Under the pieces are notes generated by a model that saw nothing but the letters and a program-made list of their open reading frames with translations, did not search any database and was not told where the DNA came from. Below, one piece after another: positions 26,158 through 35,093 of a DNA stretch of 64,000 nt. This DNA is from Stenomitos frigidus_A (GTDB lineage: Bacteria > Cyanobacteriota > Cyanobacteriia > Leptolyngbyales > Leptolyngbyaceae), in NCBI RefSeq assembly GCF_963877135.1, contig NZ_CAWNSW010000133.1, positions 1-64,000 on the forward strand, read 5' to 3'. Made by a program: the position numbers and the translations under genes. How positions within the stretch are numbered: the first letter of the stretch is position 1; each line of letters begins with the position of its first letter.

Positions 26158-27294
26158 TCAACGATGCGCCAGGAACTTTTGAACGCGTTGCCAAACCTGC
26201 TCTAGCAAGTCGGGGCGGTCGGCATCAAACCACTCGATCGCGGGATCGGCCCGAAACCAGGTGCGCTGCCGTTTGGCAAACTGGCGCGTGTGCAGCACCG
26301 TGAGCGCCTTCGCCTCCGCAAGTGTCATAGCTCCAGCCACATGCTGCTTAAATTCGGCGTAGCCTAACGTGTTGAGCAAGGGCAACTCGGCAGTATATTT
26401 CTGGCACAGGTATTCGACTTCATCGACAAAACCTGCCGCCACCATTTGTTCGGTGCGCTGTTCAATGCGCCGATCGCTCTGCTCAACACTCTGGCAATCT
26501 AAGCCAATTTGTAGAATCGGATAGATTGGCGGTTGCTCGCCCTGCAGCGCTGATATGGGTCGTCCCGTGACATAAAAAACTTCCAGCGATCGCAACGTCC
26601 GCACCTGATCATTGGGATGGATCTTCGCCGCCCCATCCGGATCAACCTGTTGCAGAAACGCATAAAGCTGTGACTGACCCAGCGTTTGTAGCTGCGATCG
26701 CAAGTCCAGTTGCGGTGGCACACGTGGAATGATCAGCCCGCGCACGATCGAGCGGATGTAGAGTCCCGTGCCGCCGACGAGGAGAGGTGGGGGGTAGGGG
26801 GTAGGGGCGGAGTTTTGAGTAGCGCTTCGCGCCGCTGCGCCAAAGAGTTTTGAATTGATTCTGACTCCTGCCTTCTGCCTCCTGCCTCCTGCCCTCTGCC
26901 TTCTGCCTTCTGCCTCCCCTACTCCCTCTGCCCCCTCTGCTCCCCTAACACCCCACACCCCACACCCCACACCCCAAATCAACCCCTGCGCCTGCTGCTG
27001 ATACTCCGCCACCGTCAGCGTCTCAGTGGGATCGCAGATATCAATTAAATAGTGTGTAACCTGTTGCTGTTCAGCGATCGAAGGTTTGGCAGTGCCAACG
27101 TTAAACTCTCGATACACCTGGCGCGAATCGGCACTCAGGATGGCAGAGTGGAGTCGCTGTGCGAGGGCGATCGCCAATCCCGATTTGCCGGTTGCTGTGG
27201 CACCACAAATAACAATTAAAAATGGTACAAAGGTATTATTTTCAGTTAAATTGTTGAGAGTGGTTGATAACACAGCTAAAAGAGGTTGATCCAT
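26158..27294 (-). CDS. miaA: tRNA dimethylallyltransferase with in-frame repeat insertion
   Basis: MiaA adds a dimethylallyl group to A37 of tRNAs reading UNN codons. The P-loop GATATGKSG (residues 31-39), SADSRQVY, the PLLVGGTGLYIRS strand and the C-terminal FAKRQRTWFR are intact. At 378 aa it is well above the roughly 300 usual for the family. The excess is a Gly/Glu/Arg-rich run at residues 107-168, encoded by heptanucleotide repeats (26791-26976), replacing the short linker before PLLVGGTGLY. The frame is kept, so the enzyme may still work with a disordered loop there. It is divergent from gyrB. The start at 27294 has a weak ribosome-binding site, and the N-terminal 22 residues may be untranslated. 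Confidence 0.92.
   Translation of the reverse strand: MDQPLLAVLSTTLNNLTENNTFVPFLIVICGATATGKSGLAIALAQRLHSAILSADSRQVYREFNVGTAKPSIAEQQQVTHYLIDICDPTETLTVAEYQQQAQGLIWGVGCGVWGVRGAEGAEGVGEAEGRRQRAGGRRQKAGVRINSKLFGAAARSATQNSAPTPYPPPLLVGGTGLYIRSIVRGLIIPRVPPQLDLRSQLQTLGQSQLYAFLQQVDPDGAAKIHPNDQVRTLRSLEVFYVTGRPISALQGEQPPIYPILQIGLDCQSVEQSDRRIEQRTEQMVAAGFVDEVEYLCQKYTAELPLLNTLGYAEFKQHVAGAMTLAEAKALTVLHTRQFAKRQRTWFRADPAIEWFDADRPDLLEQVWQRVQKFLAHR
26791..26976. repeat. Heptanucleotide repeat block inside miaA
   Basis: About 186 bp made of tandem 7-bp units: ccccaca (about four copies), ccctctg/ctgcctt/cctgcct (about ten), and gagtttt around a tagcgcttcgcgccgctgcg core. The same units occur between genes elsewhere in the window. 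186 is a multiple of three, and the chosen frame has no stop. Confidence 0.85.
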
Positions 27295-27347
27295 CCCTAT
27301 GATAAATGGCGCTTGAAATTGCCCCTAAATCGCTCAAAACCCTTTTG

Positions 27348-27356
27348 TGTTATAAT
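27348..27356 (+). promoter_or_regulatory. Extended -10 element upstream of gyrB
   Basis: tgttataat is a perfect extended -10 (TGn plus TATAAT), 65 bp before the gyrB ATG. No good -35 lies at the right spacing, as allowed for extended -10 promoters. It lies in the 127-bp divergent spacer shared with miaA. Confidence 0.35.
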
Positions 27357-27421
27357 TTTGATAGATTTTGCTATTATGAAGCCTGCGACAGCCTCAGGCT
27401 AACTATGGGAGCCCTTCATCC

Positions 27422-29359
27422 ATGACCAACAATTACGATACCGATCAGATTCGAGTCTTAGAAGGTCTTGAAGCTGTACGGATGCGTCCGGGTATGTACA
27501 TTGGCACAACCGGACCGCGAGGGCTGCACCACTTAGTTTATGAAGTCGTTGATAACTCGGTTGATGAAGCTCTGGCAGGTTATTGTACCGCTATCCAGGT
27601 GGCACTGAACGCGGATGGTTCAGTCACTGTTGAGGATAACGGTCGGGGCATTCCCACAGGTATTATCCCTCGCACAGGCAAATCGGGCGTGGAAACGGTG
27701 CTGACGATCCTCCATGCAGGCGGCAAGTTTGGAGACGGTGGTTACAAAGTTTCGGGCGGGTTGCACGGGGTTGGCATTTCAGTGGTGAATGCCCTCTCTG
27801 AATGGGTGGAAGTGAGCGTTTGGCGGGAAGATAAGGTGCACGTGCAGCGCTTTGAGCGGGGTGCGGCGGTCACTGAGTTGGTCGAGCATCCCAGTACGGA
27901 GATGCGCCGGGGGACAACGGTTACGTTTAAGCCCGATGCCCAGATTTTTACCACCAGCGTCGAGTTTGACTATGCCACACTGTCAGGACGTTTGCGCGAA
28001 CTGGCATACCTCAACGGTGGTGTCAAAATCACGTTTACAGACCATCGACTGGAGCTACTGAAAAGCGAAGAACCGCATGTCGAGACCTACTTCTACGAAG
28101 GCGGCATTCGCGAATACATCGTCTACATGAACCGCGACAAGCAAGCGCTGCATGATGAAGTGGTGTTTGTGCAGGGCGAGCGCAACAATGTGCAGGTAGA
28201 AGTCGCGCTGCAGTGGTGCGTGGATGCCTACAGCGACAACCTGTTGGGTTTTGCCAACAACATTCGCACGATCGATGGTGGTACGCACTTAGAAGGCTTG
28301 AAGGCGGTGCTGACGCGAACGATGAACTCGATCGCCCGCAAGCGCAATAAGCTGAAAGAGGGTGACTCCAACCTGGCCGGTGAGAACGTCCGAGAAGGTC
28401 TGACAGGCGTAATTTCGGTCAAGGTGCCGAACCCTGAATTTGAAGGGCAAACGAAGACGAAGCTGGGCAACACCGAAGTCCGGGGCATTGTCGATTCTCT
28501 TGTCGGTGAGGTGCTGACCGAATACCTGGAGTTTCGTCCCGGTGTAGCAGATGCCATCTTAGAGAAAGCGATTCAGGCCTTTAACGCTGCAGAGGCTGCA
28601 CGACGGGCACGCGAACTGGTGCGACGGAAGTCGGTGCTGGAGTCTTCAACACTGCCTGGTAAGCTGGCAGACTGTAGCTCCAGAGATCCCGCTGAATCCG
28701 AAATCTTTATTGTGGAAGGGGATTCTGCAGGCGGTAGCGCCAAGCAGGGACGTGATCGCCGCTTTCAGGCCATTCTGCCGCTGCGGGGCAAAATCCTCAA
28801 TATCGAGAAAACCGACGACTCCAAGATTTACAAGAACACAGAAATTCAGGCACTCATCACTGCTCTGGGTTTAGGCATTAAGGGCGAAGACTTTGATGCG
28901 ACTAACCTCCGTTACCACCGCATCGTCATCATGACCGATGCGGATGTGGATGGTGCTCACATCCGCACGCTCTTGCTGACCTTCTTCTACCGCTATCAGC
29001 GATCGATGGTGGATCAAGGCTACATCTATATCGCCTGCCCACCGCTGTTCAAAATTGAACGTGGGCGTAACCACAACTACTGCTATAGCGAACGCGAACG
29101 GGATCAGATCATTGCTGGCTTCCCCGAAAATGCTAAGTACGACATCCAGCGGTTCAAAGGCTTGGGTGAAATGATGCCCCAGCAGTTGTGGGATACAACC
29201 ATGAATCCAGAGAGCCGCACCTTCAAGCGCATTGAGATTGAAGATGCTGCCGAAGCCGATCGTATCTTTACGGTACTGATGGGCGATCGGGTGGCTCCTC
29301 GTCGCGAGTTTATTGAAGCCAACGCTCCTAAACTAAATCTGACCGACCTGGATATTTAG
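27422..29359 (+). CDS. gyrB: DNA gyrase subunit B
   Basis: The 645-aa ATPase subunit of gyrase. The GHKL ATP-binding domain has EVVDNSVDEALAGY, VEDNGRGIP and GGLHGVGISVVNALS. The transducer domain follows. The TOPRIM domain has IVEGDSAGGSAKQGRD and MTDADVDGAHIRTL (metal-binding acids). The C-terminal RFKGLGEMMPQQLW segment is complete. The length is that of cyanobacterial and Gram-positive GyrB, lacking the large insert of enterobacterial enzymes. The N-terminus at the ATG at 27422 begins NNYDTDQIRVLEGLEAVR, as expected. It is followed directly by a transposase remnant. Confidence 0.98.
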   Translation: MTNNYDTDQIRVLEGLEAVRMRPGMYIGTTGPRGLHHLVYEVVDNSVDEALAGYCTAIQVALNADGSVTVEDNGRGIPTGIIPRTGKSGVETVLTILHAGGKFGDGGYKVSGGLHGVGISVVNALSEWVEVSVWREDKVHVQRFERGAAVTELVEHPSTEMRRGTTVTFKPDAQIFTTSVEFDYATLSGRLRELAYLNGGVKITFTDHRLELLKSEEPHVETYFYEGGIREYIVYMNRDKQALHDEVVFVQGERNNVQVEVALQWCVDAYSDNLLGFANNIRTIDGGTHLEGLKAVLTRTMNSIARKRNKLKEGDSNLAGENVREGLTGVISVKVPNPEFEGQTKTKLGNTEVRGIVDSLVGEVLTEYLEFRPGVADAILEKAIQAFNAAEAARRARELVRRKSVLESSTLPGKLADCSSRDPAESEIFIVEGDSAGGSAKQGRDRRFQAILPLRGKILNIEKTDDSKIYKNTEIQALITALGLGIKGEDFDATNLRYHRIVIMTDADVDGAHIRTLLLTFFYRYQRSMVDQGYIYIACPPLFKIERGRNHNYCYSERERDQIIAGFPENAKYDIQRFKGLGEMMPQQLWDTTMNPESRTFKRIEIEDAAEADRIFTVLMGDRVAPRREFIEANAPKLNLTDLDI

Positions 29360-29368
29360 CGTTGTTTT

Positions 29369-29760
29369 GTATGCCTGGGTAGAATTTACTCAACCCATCG
29401 ACCAGGCAACCCATAACCTCATTGAAAAGCTGCTGGAAGAACAGCCCTTTGGCAGTCATTACCGCTGGTCTATCGCCAATGTGCGCTCTGCCATACCGAT
29501 TTTTGGCAAGCCTACGAGCCAGTGATTCCGAGTAAAGGCCACCGAGCCGCTAGTAAAGAAACGGGGCAAACCAGTTATATTGAGCGGTTCAACAATAGGG
29601 TGCGGCAACGAGTCGGGCGCTTAGTGCGTCAAACATTATCGTTCTCCAAAAAGTTGAGCAATCACACTTGGTGCTGTTTGGAATTTTGTCCATCACTATA
29701 AGCAACCTTGATCGTCACTATGCATGACTACCGTTTGCCGTTCGCTATCGCATGAAACAA
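29369..29760 (+). pseudogene. IS1-family transposase remnant
   Basis: Frame pieces translate to CHTDFWQAYEPVIPSKGHRA, then ETGQTSYIERFNN, then RLVRQTLSFSKKLSNH, followed by LGAVWNFVHHY in another frame. This is the C-terminal half of an IS1-type (InsB) transposase. The central piece is open from about 29477 to 29701; the upstream 100 bases are protein-like in a different frame. Frameshifts and the missing N-terminal half show that it is dead. No terminal inverted repeats were identified. Confidence 0.75.
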
Positions 29761-29827
29761 CACAATCGTAATGACCTGGGGTAGTATACGTTTCAATTGT
29801 CCGACATGATGTCTGCTCCAATCCCTT

Positions 29828-30898
29828 GTGAAATATTCTCTTGGTCGAATTCTACCGATATTGTCGCCGTTGGTGGCGGTCGCGGCTGCGTTGCTGGTGG
29901 GCGCAGGGCTGATTGCGATCGCAGGAGTAAGTCCCATCAAAGCTTACTCAGTGCTCTTTACGGAATCGCTTGCCAACTACTACGGCTTTAGCAATACGCT
30001 CACCAAAACGGCTCCCCTGTTGCTGGCGAGTTTGGGCATTCTGGTTGCCCTCAAAGCAGGGCAGTTCAACATCGGTGGCGAGGGGCAAATTTACATGGGT
30101 GGCTTAGGCAGCGCTCTGGTAGGGCTATATGTGCATGGCTTGCCCCTTGTGATTCACGTCCCGTTGGCGCTTTTGGGCGGCTTTCTCTTAGGTGGCTTAT
30201 GGGGCTTCATCCCTGGCTACTTGAAGGCGGTGCGAGGTGTGAATGAAGTCATTACAACGCTGCTGCTCAACTACATTGCTCAGAACCTGGTGAGCTACCT
30301 GGTAAGTAGTCCGATGAAAGATCCCGATGCGCCAACGCCTTACAGCGCTCTGATTGATGCGTCTGCCCAACTGCCGATCATTCTGCCGCAGACGCAAACC
30401 CATGCGGGGATTTTGCTGGGAGTACTGGCAACCATCATTCTATGGGTGGTCTTTGCCCGATCGCCACTGGGCTACCAGATTGAAGCGGTTGGACAAAACC
30501 CGATCGCGTCTCGTTATGCCGGAATTTCCGTCGAGCGCACAATCATGCTGGTGATGGCATTATCTGGTGGTTTAGCGGGATTGGCAGGCTCTGGCGAAGT
30601 CATGGGCTTGAAATATCGCCTGTTCGAGAATTTTTCACCGGGCTATGGGTTTGACGCGATCGCGATCGCGTTTCTCAGTCGGGGCAATCTGGCCGGTGTA
30701 CTGTTGACCGCCCTCTTTTTTGGTGCTTTACGCGGTGGTGCCAACGTCATGCAGCGCAGTGCAGGCGTACCTGTCACTGTCGTTTACGCCATCCAGGGAC
30801 TCACCGTCCTTTTTATTGCCATCAGCCTTGTTTTAGAGCGCAAATTAGCGACCAATCGTTCACCAGTTGTCGTTCAAGTCGCTTCGGTTGAGAGTTAA
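29828..30898 (+). CDS. ABC transporter permease, BMP/nucleoside type (first subunit)
   Basis: A 356-aa polytopic membrane protein of the BPD_transp_2 family, like YufP/NupP/BmpC-class permeases that import nucleosides or related ligands. Its signature segments are FNIGGEGQIYMGGLGSALVG, GVNEVITTLLLNYIAQNL and SGGLAGLAGSGEVMGL. It has about nine hydrophobic helices. The start is GTG at 29828. The partner permease is at 31471 on the same strand, but a minus-strand DUF2721 gene lies between. No ATPase or binding protein is adjacent. Its stop codon shares TTAA with the stop of that opposing gene. Confidence 0.92.
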   Translation: MKYSLGRILPILSPLVAVAAALLVGAGLIAIAGVSPIKAYSVLFTESLANYYGFSNTLTKTAPLLLASLGILVALKAGQFNIGGEGQIYMGGLGSALVGLYVHGLPLVIHVPLALLGGFLLGGLWGFIPGYLKAVRGVNEVITTLLLNYIAQNLVSYLVSSPMKDPDAPTPYSALIDASAQLPIILPQTQTHAGILLGVLATIILWVVFARSPLGYQIEAVGQNPIASRYAGISVERTIMLVMALSGGLAGLAGSGEVMGLKYRLFENFSPGYGFDAIAIAFLSRGNLAGVLLTALFFGALRGGANVMQRSAGVPVTVVYAIQGLTVLFIAISLVLERKLATNRSPVVVQVASVES

Positions 30899-31290
30899 CG
30901 CAACGTTTCAAGGTCACGTAAATGGAGATCAAGCGCATCGATCGAAACCTGAATCTCACGCACTGAAAACGCCAGCGAACAAATCATCAAAAACAAGCTC
31001 ACCCCAAAGAGTAGACTTCCAAGCCAGACCTGACCGGCAAACAAAACAGACATACAGACGACACAAAGCAGAAAGCTACTCACACCTAAAAACTGCATGT
31101 CCCGCACCAGGCGCACCCGGTAGCGCAGACTGCGAATCTCTACCAGAGTAAATGGATCGGGCTGAGCTTTGTAATCAGAATGCAAACTGCGGATTAACGT
31201 TGCCAATGTCAGAAAGCGGTTCGTGTAAGCCAGCAGCAACAGCGAAATGGCAGGAAACAGCAAAGCAGGCGTTGTCAGCGGAAGTTCCAT
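30895..31290 (-). CDS. DUF2721 family membrane protein
   Basis: A 131-aa protein with three hydrophobic segments (about residues 7-28, 66-86, 88-110). The pattern LEIRSLRYRVRLVRD-like (here VEIRSLRYRVRLVRDMQFLG) between helices one and two, and a C-terminal amphipathic helix (IDALDLHLRDLE), fits DUF2721. Its function is unknown. It is convergent with the upstream permease, sharing a 4-bp TTAA stop, and separates two permeases that are normally adjacent. Confidence 0.8.
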   Translation of the reverse strand: MELPLTTPALLFPAISLLLLAYTNRFLTLATLIRSLHSDYKAQPDPFTLVEIRSLRYRVRLVRDMQFLGVSSFLLCVVCMSVLFAGQVWLGSLLFGVSLFLMICSLAFSVREIQVSIDALDLHLRDLETLR

Positions 31291-31329
31291 AGTGAACAGA
31301 AGTAAAAGGTGGATGACCGTAAGGTAAGG

Positions 31330-31456
31330 GAACTTGAAGGCTAAAGGCTAAAGGATGAACTCAAAACTCTCTAGCTTGTCGGCGCGTAAAGCCTTCGGCA
31401 TACAAGAAACACAAAGTGGCTCCTTCGGAGCTAGCGCTACTCAAAACTCAAAACTT
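31330..31456. repeat. Mixed repeat block before second permease
   Basis: gaaggctaaaggctaaaggatg, then actcaaaactct, a hairpin-like ggctccttcggagct core with agcgctactc, and actcaaaactcaaaac. The units match those at 129-175, 2965-3047 and inside miaA, in particular the tagcgct/agcgcta core beside gagtttt. Confidence 0.7.
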
Positions 31457-31470
31457 TCTCCCCCCTTTGC

Positions 31471-32409
31471 ATGAACAATCTCGCCTTTCTATCCGATTAC
31501 CTCTCTGCCAGTCTCCGCTTATCGATGCCGTTGGCGTTTGCAGCGCTGGGTGGGCTGTGGTCTGAGCGATCGGGGGTTTTGAACATTGGGCTAGAAGGGA
31601 TGCTGCTGACAGGGGCTTTTGTGGGTGCAGCTGCAACTTTTTACAGCAATCAAAACGTTTGGTTGGGCATTGTAGCAGCTGTGTTGAGCGGTGGACTCGT
31701 CGGGCTGCTTCATGCCTATCTCTGTGTCACCTTACAGGTCAATCAGTTGGTCTCTGGTTTGGCGATTAATCTGTCGGCAGCAGGGCTAACGGCGTTTGCG
31801 TCGCGGCTTGTGTTTAACAGCAGCACCACTCAGAAGTTGCCAGGGCTGTCCACGATCGCGATTCCTGGGCTCAGCCAGATCCCTGTTCTGGGGCCGCTAC
31901 TGTTCAACCAAGATCCGCTGGTTTACCTGTTGCTGCTACTGCTGCCATTGAGCACGTACATGCTCTTTCATACTCGTGTTGGCTTAACGCTACGAGCAGT
32001 GGGTGAATATCCTCGTGCAGCCGATACAGCGGGCATTCATGTTGCTTTTGTGCGCTATATCAGCGTGATCCTGAGCGGTTGCCTGTCCGCGTTGGGAGGA
32101 GCCTACCTGGTACTGGTGCATGTAAAATTTTTTACGGAGGATATTAGTGCGGGTAAGGGCTTTATTGCTTTGGCAGCGCTCATTTTTGGGCGCTGGCATC
32201 CAGTGAGTACCGTGCTGGCCTGTTTGCTGTTTGGCGCAACTGAAGCATTGCAACTGCGGATACAGGCGTTTAACCTCAACATTCCCTATCAATTTTTAGT
32301 CATGTTGCCGTATGTGATCGCGCTGCTGGCAATGGTCGGTCTGGCAGGCAAATCAACGCCACCTGCTGCTCTTGGCATTCCTTACAGCAAGGAGAGTATG
32401 GGTGAATAG
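31471..32409 (+). CDS. ABC transporter permease, BMP/nucleoside type (second subunit)
   Basis: A 312-aa partner of the permease at 29828, the YufQ/NupQ-like subunit. LNIGLEGMLLTGAFVGAAAT, VNQLVSGLAINLSAAGL and the late GKGFIALAALIFGRWHPVST segments are characteristic. It has about nine hydrophobic helices. In typical clusters these two permeases follow an ATPase and a BMP-family lipoprotein; neither is present here. The start has no ribosome-binding site and sits 15 bp past a repeat block. Confidence 0.9.
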   Translation: MNNLAFLSDYLSASLRLSMPLAFAALGGLWSERSGVLNIGLEGMLLTGAFVGAAATFYSNQNVWLGIVAAVLSGGLVGLLHAYLCVTLQVNQLVSGLAINLSAAGLTAFASRLVFNSSTTQKLPGLSTIAIPGLSQIPVLGPLLFNQDPLVYLLLLLLPLSTYMLFHTRVGLTLRAVGEYPRAADTAGIHVAFVRYISVILSGCLSALGGAYLVLVHVKFFTEDISAGKGFIALAALIFGRWHPVSTVLACLLFGATEALQLRIQAFNLNIPYQFLVMLPYVIALLAMVGLAGKSTPPAALGIPYSKESMGE

Positions 32410-32988
32410 CGCGATTGCCCAGCGCACTACCAAGTCTTTAATTAACATTTCTTAAATCTTTCGGACGTATAAATTACTTTTTTGTCAGGATGAGATGAGA
32501 ATTCTAGCTATTAGTGAAGCAGCAGATTTCCGGGAACGTTAGCGTGGTTTTTGTATTCATACCCACAATAAGTTGATACTTGATTCGAGTTCCTTGTCTT
32601 TTCATTCATCTGGTACGTGAGACGAGCTTTTTTGTCAACCGTAGGCATGAACGCTGACACGAATTGTTTGATCAAGGTTGTTCTTGGTTGTTGTTAAACG
32701 TCGCCACAGTATGCCTTTGTCGGCAACGATCAAGACGTTTTTAACTGTTAGTTAGAGGGCAACGTATGAAATTAGTTACTTATCTGGCAGCACTTCAATG
32801 AGTCGAGCAATGTGTTGTAGTCGCAAGGACGATGTCCTTTGATTGGCGGGACTATCATGGATCAATGAGGTTGGACTGCACAATGTTTTGAAACCTTAAG
32901 CGTGACTAAGCTTCCTTCTTAGTAAAAATTAAGTTTTTTGCTATATATTTAGAGCGAGCTCGGTGTGGTGGTTAAGAGGAGTAAATGT
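32410..32988. other. Long A/T-leaning spacer, no gene
   Basis: About 580 bases with stops in all frames and no repeats I recognise. A tatatattt stretch at 32942-32950 could be the -10 of the downstream synthase gene, but no -35 is clear. The length leaves room for a non-coding RNA or a long leader, and nothing specific supports one. Confidence 0.4.
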
Positions 32989-33810
32989 ATGGTGTTACGT
33001 AAGACAGCTTTAGAGGTTTTGGCAGAAACCAGTCGAACCTTTTATATCCCAATTAGTAGACTCCCCGCAGGTTTACAAGAGGCGGTTGCCTCGGCGTATT
33101 TGTGCATGCGTGCGATCGACGAAATTGAAGATCATCCTGACCTTGACAATGCCCTCAAGGCGCAGTTGCTACAGGCAATTAGCCTCTCGTTTCAAGCGGC
33201 AGATAGTGTCATTGATGAAACCAGTTTGGAAACGCTCCTCATCACGCATACGACGCTGTTGCCAGAGGTCACCACACGCATCGGCGAATGGGCTGCTTTT
33301 GCACCGATCGCGATCGCGCCGCGAGTGTGGGATGCAACCGCTGCAATGGCAGACCGCATGGCCTATTGGGCAGAACATAATTGGACTATTAAAACCCAGG
33401 CAGACCTCGATCGCTATACGTTCTGTGCGGCTGGTGCGGTAGGCTTACTGCTGTCTGATCTGTGGGCATGGTATGACGGCACTACAACCAATCGTAGTCA
33501 TGCAGTTGGCTTTGGGCGTGGCTTGCAGGCGGTCAACATTCTGCGCAATCAATCGGATGATTTGGTACGCGGCGTTGGCTTTTTCCCTGAAGGCTGGCAT
33601 CAGGACGACATGTACGCCTACGCACGCCGTAATCTCGCTCTGGCAGATGCATATACCGCTGCTTTGCCTCCTGGTCCAGCGCTAGATTTTTGCCGCCTCC
33701 CCTTAGGCTTTGCGCACGCAACGTTAGATGCTTTGGCGCAAGGCGAAGCGAAGCTAAGTCGAACCAAAGTGTTGGCGTTAGTTGAGCAACTGACAGGCAG
33801 CGGCAAGTAA
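32989..33810 (+). CDS. Squalene/phytoene synthase family protein
   Basis: A 273-aa all-helical isoprenoid synthase. ETSRTFYIPI near the N-terminus and the first aspartate-rich motif CMRAIDEIEDHPDL (about residues 36-49) are clear. The second motif is NQSDDLVRGVGFFPEG (about 184-199), with Asn in place of the more common first acidic residue. It could condense two C15 or C20 diphosphates, as in hopanoid HpnC/HpnD-type or carotenoid routes. The start at 32989 is chosen because gaggag lies 7 bases upstream; a GTG 24 bases earlier keeps the frame. No other isoprenoid genes are adjacent. Confidence 0.85.
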   Translation: MVLRKTALEVLAETSRTFYIPISRLPAGLQEAVASAYLCMRAIDEIEDHPDLDNALKAQLLQAISLSFQAADSVIDETSLETLLITHTTLLPEVTTRIGEWAAFAPIAIAPRVWDATAAMADRMAYWAEHNWTIKTQADLDRYTFCAAGAVGLLLSDLWAWYDGTTTNRSHAVGFGRGLQAVNILRNQSDDLVRGVGFFPEGWHQDDMYAYARRNLALADAYTAALPPGPALDFCRLPLGFAHATLDALAQGEAKLSRTKVLALVEQLTGSGK

Positions 33811-33966
33811 GGGTGGCTAGCTTCATCACGGCCGATCGCCAATTGTCAGTTTACGCTGCTGAGAGCCTCTAGCGATCGGCTCAAGCGCTTTCGCCTTGCG
33901 GCGATCGTTGGTGATGTCACCGCAGTCTTTGCTGCAGTCATTTTCAGCAAACCCTTATCTGCCTTT

Positions 33967-34170
33967 GTAGGATGGGCAAAGGGTTTAGCCACGCCCGTAC
34001 CCTCACCTGAGGGATTGTGGTGGGTATGAATAGCTTGCCCCATCCGGCATTGGTGAATTACCTGAGCCCTCGTAGGATGGATAAAGGGTTTACCCGTGCC
34101 CATCCCCTGACCTCAAAGGAGCGTGCTGGGTAAACATGGCTTTACCTATCAGACCCTGGTGGATTGCCTT
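33967..34170. repeat. Two diverged tandem copies of a ~105-bp element
   Basis: Copies begin gtaggatgggcaaagggttt at 33967 and gtaggatggataaagggttt at 34072, and they stay alignable throughout (ctggtggattgcctta in the second against attggtgaattacctga in the first). The second copy ends at the stop codon of the dehydrogenase gene. It is a dispersed cyanobacterial-type intergenic repeat. The 85-codon minus-strand frame here is an artefact of it. Confidence 0.65.
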
Positions 34171-35047
34171 AGTTGATGCCTGCTAGTAGTTCATACAGCG
34201 AGGCTAGAGCAGAGTTGTCTAAATCGCCTTTGCCCTGAGCGATGAGTGCGTCCATCAGGGTCGTCACTTGAGCAGAACCCAGCAATGGGACACCTGTTTC
34301 TCGACCTGTTTGCAAGACAATATTCATATCCTTGCGGTGCAGGTTTAGTTTAAAACCTGGTTGGAAATCTCCTTCCAGGATGCGCTTGCCGTGAACGTCT
34401 AAAATTCGACTCTGGGCAAAGCCCCCCATTAAGGCTTCTCGCACTCTCGCAACATCGACCCCTGACTGTTTTGCCAGTGTGAGTGCTTCAGCAACAGCCT
34501 GAACCGTCAGCGCAACAACAATCTGGTTACACGCCTTCGTCACCTGTCCGGCTCCGGCTTCTCCAATGTAGACAATGTTTTTGCCCATTGCCTGCAAGAT
34601 TGGCAGCGATCGCTGAAAAGCTGGCTCATCCCCCCCAACCATGATCGATAAAGTGCCCTGTATCGCCCCAATATCCCCACCTGAAACGGGTGCATCCAGG
34701 GCATCAATGCCTTTTGCCTTGAGTGTGGTGTAGACGTTGCGTGCGGTTGCAGGGGCGATCGTGGACATATCAATGTACAGCGACCCTGGCTGTGCACCCT
34801 CAATGATGCCATTACTGCCTAGCGCGACTGCCTCCACATCCGGTGAATCGGAGACACAGCTAATCACGACATCCGTTTGTTGGGCAACGGCTTTCGGTGA
34901 CTCTGCCAGCGTTGCGCCCTCTGCTGCCAGTGCTTCCATTGCGGGACGACTACGGTTGTAAACCACCAGTGGATACCCTGCTTTGAGCAGATTCCGCGCC
35001 ATCGGCTTGCCCATGATGCCGAGACCAATAAAGCCGATTCGTTCCAT
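34169..35047 (-). CDS. Beta-hydroxyacid dehydrogenase (tartronate semialdehyde reductase / L-threonate dehydrogenase type)
   Basis: A 292-aa NAD(P)-dependent enzyme of the 3-hydroxyisobutyrate dehydrogenase family. Rossmann motif GFIGLGIMGKPMARNLLKAG at the N-terminus, DAPVSGGDIGAIQGTL (substrate site), and GAGQVTKACNQIVV with the catalytic Lys (about residue 170). It is followed on the same strand by no further gene and preceded by the DUF1537 kinase, 46 bp away. That pairing resembles the four-carbon acid-sugar catabolic modules (LtnD with OtnK/DtnK). Alternatively it could be GarR acting in glyoxylate metabolism. The ATG at 35047 is preferred over a TTG 36 bases upstream. Confidence 0.9.
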   Translation of the reverse strand: MERIGFIGLGIMGKPMARNLLKAGYPLVVYNRSRPAMEALAAEGATLAESPKAVAQQTDVVISCVSDSPDVEAVALGSNGIIEGAQPGSLYIDMSTIAPATARNVYTTLKAKGIDALDAPVSGGDIGAIQGTLSIMVGGDEPAFQRSLPILQAMGKNIVYIGEAGAGQVTKACNQIVVALTVQAVAEALTLAKQSGVDVARVREALMGGFAQSRILDVHGKRILEGDFQPGFKLNLHRKDMNIVLQTGRETGVPLLGSAQVTTLMDALIAQGKGDLDNSALASLYELLAGIN

Positions 35048-35093
35048 AATTTTGGGAGTAAGGAGTAGGGATGAGTTTGGCAAAGTTCGATTC

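Noticed and set aside
29369..29760. Intact insertion sequence after gyrB
   Set aside because: Only the C-terminal half of the transposase is readable, with frameshifts and no terminal repeats.
33846..34103. 85-codon minus-strand frame
   Set aside because: It lies in the tandem repeat element and translates to repeat-derived motifs (GKPFIHPT, AKPFAHPT).
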